The translations under genes were made by a program, and so were the position numbers. Shown here one piece after another: positions 63,637 through 64,000 of a DNA stretch of 64,000 nucleotides (position 1 is its first letter; each line of letters starts with the position of its first letter). The DNA is from Manduca sexta (lineage: Eukaryota > Arthropoda > Insecta > Lepidoptera > Sphingidae). The stretch is from NCBI RefSeq assembly GCF_014839805.1, contig NC_051124.1:6448001-6512000 (forward strand), given 5' to 3'. The notes under the pieces were generated by a model that saw only the letters and a list, made by a program, of their open reading frames with translations, made no database searches and had not been told where the DNA came from.

Positions 63637-64000
63637 TTACTTTTGTCCCAGGAATAATCGTTAATGCGGGCGGAATCGCGAGTAATAAATAATAATTATA
63701 AAACCACATGGTAATGATTTCCGAACTGCTCTAATCATTCAGGAAATCATTAGTAAATCTGGATACTGAGTAAAAAATACAGTTTACTTACAAAATGTGT
63801 ATTCAAAATAATCAAAAGTACAATATTATGTATAAATCTCTTCATATAAATATAAATACAAAATAACTTGTAGGTATAATGGTGTCCCCGGAAGGTGGTT
63901 AGATACTTACATCAAGTATAATTTTATTAAAGTTTGTTTTCGTTTATTGACTATAATAAAATCAAACGAAATTAGTAAATTTAAAATCTCTTAATATTCA

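Noticed and set aside
1..64000. CRISPR arrays, operons, riboswitches, rRNA genes
   Set aside because: None seen. The introns, polyadenylation signals and transposons show a eukaryotic nuclear genome in which several of these are not expected.

Overview
This is AT-rich, intron-bearing animal DNA with very few genes. The cytochrome c sequence, a DD37D mariner-type transposase, Helitron families with TC...CTAG ends and tRNA-derived SINEs that share RTE-like tails together point to a moth or butterfly (Lepidoptera) nuclear chromosome. The species cannot be named from the sequence.

Layout. From 1 to about 15.8 kb no host gene was recognised. This part holds a 1.9-kb non-autonomous hAT-like element (1551-3451, perfect 8-bp target duplication), a 994-bp Helitron-like element carrying five 123-bp tandem units (4628-5621), several SINEs and LINE tails, and a perfect 25-bp hairpin at 11.6 kb. 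A GC-rich island at 15.83-16.14 kb looks like a promoter or first exon of unknown orientation. A second 25-bp hairpin sits inside a dispersed repeat at 17.8 kb. An uninterrupted mariner/maT transposase gene lies on the minus strand at 19.04-20.08 kb. The stretch 20-51.5 kb is almost entirely non-coding, with SINE, LINE and Helitron fragments and a (TA)37 microsatellite.

Host genes. (1) A three-exon gene at 51653-53419 can be assembled from phase-compatible splice sites. It encodes a 402-residue secreted, probably GPI-anchored Ly6/uPAR-type protein with an unusually long disordered N-terminal region. (2) The cytochrome c gene (60565-61686, three coding exons, 108 aa) is complete, with a probable 5'-UTR exon near 59.82-59.92 kb and a polyadenylation signal at 62061.

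The two host genes are about 7 kb apart on the same strand and show no functional link. The rest of the window is a record of transposon activity: inverted Helitron copies around the Ly6-like gene, a nested SINE at 58 kb, and two palindromes that look like local template-switch events.
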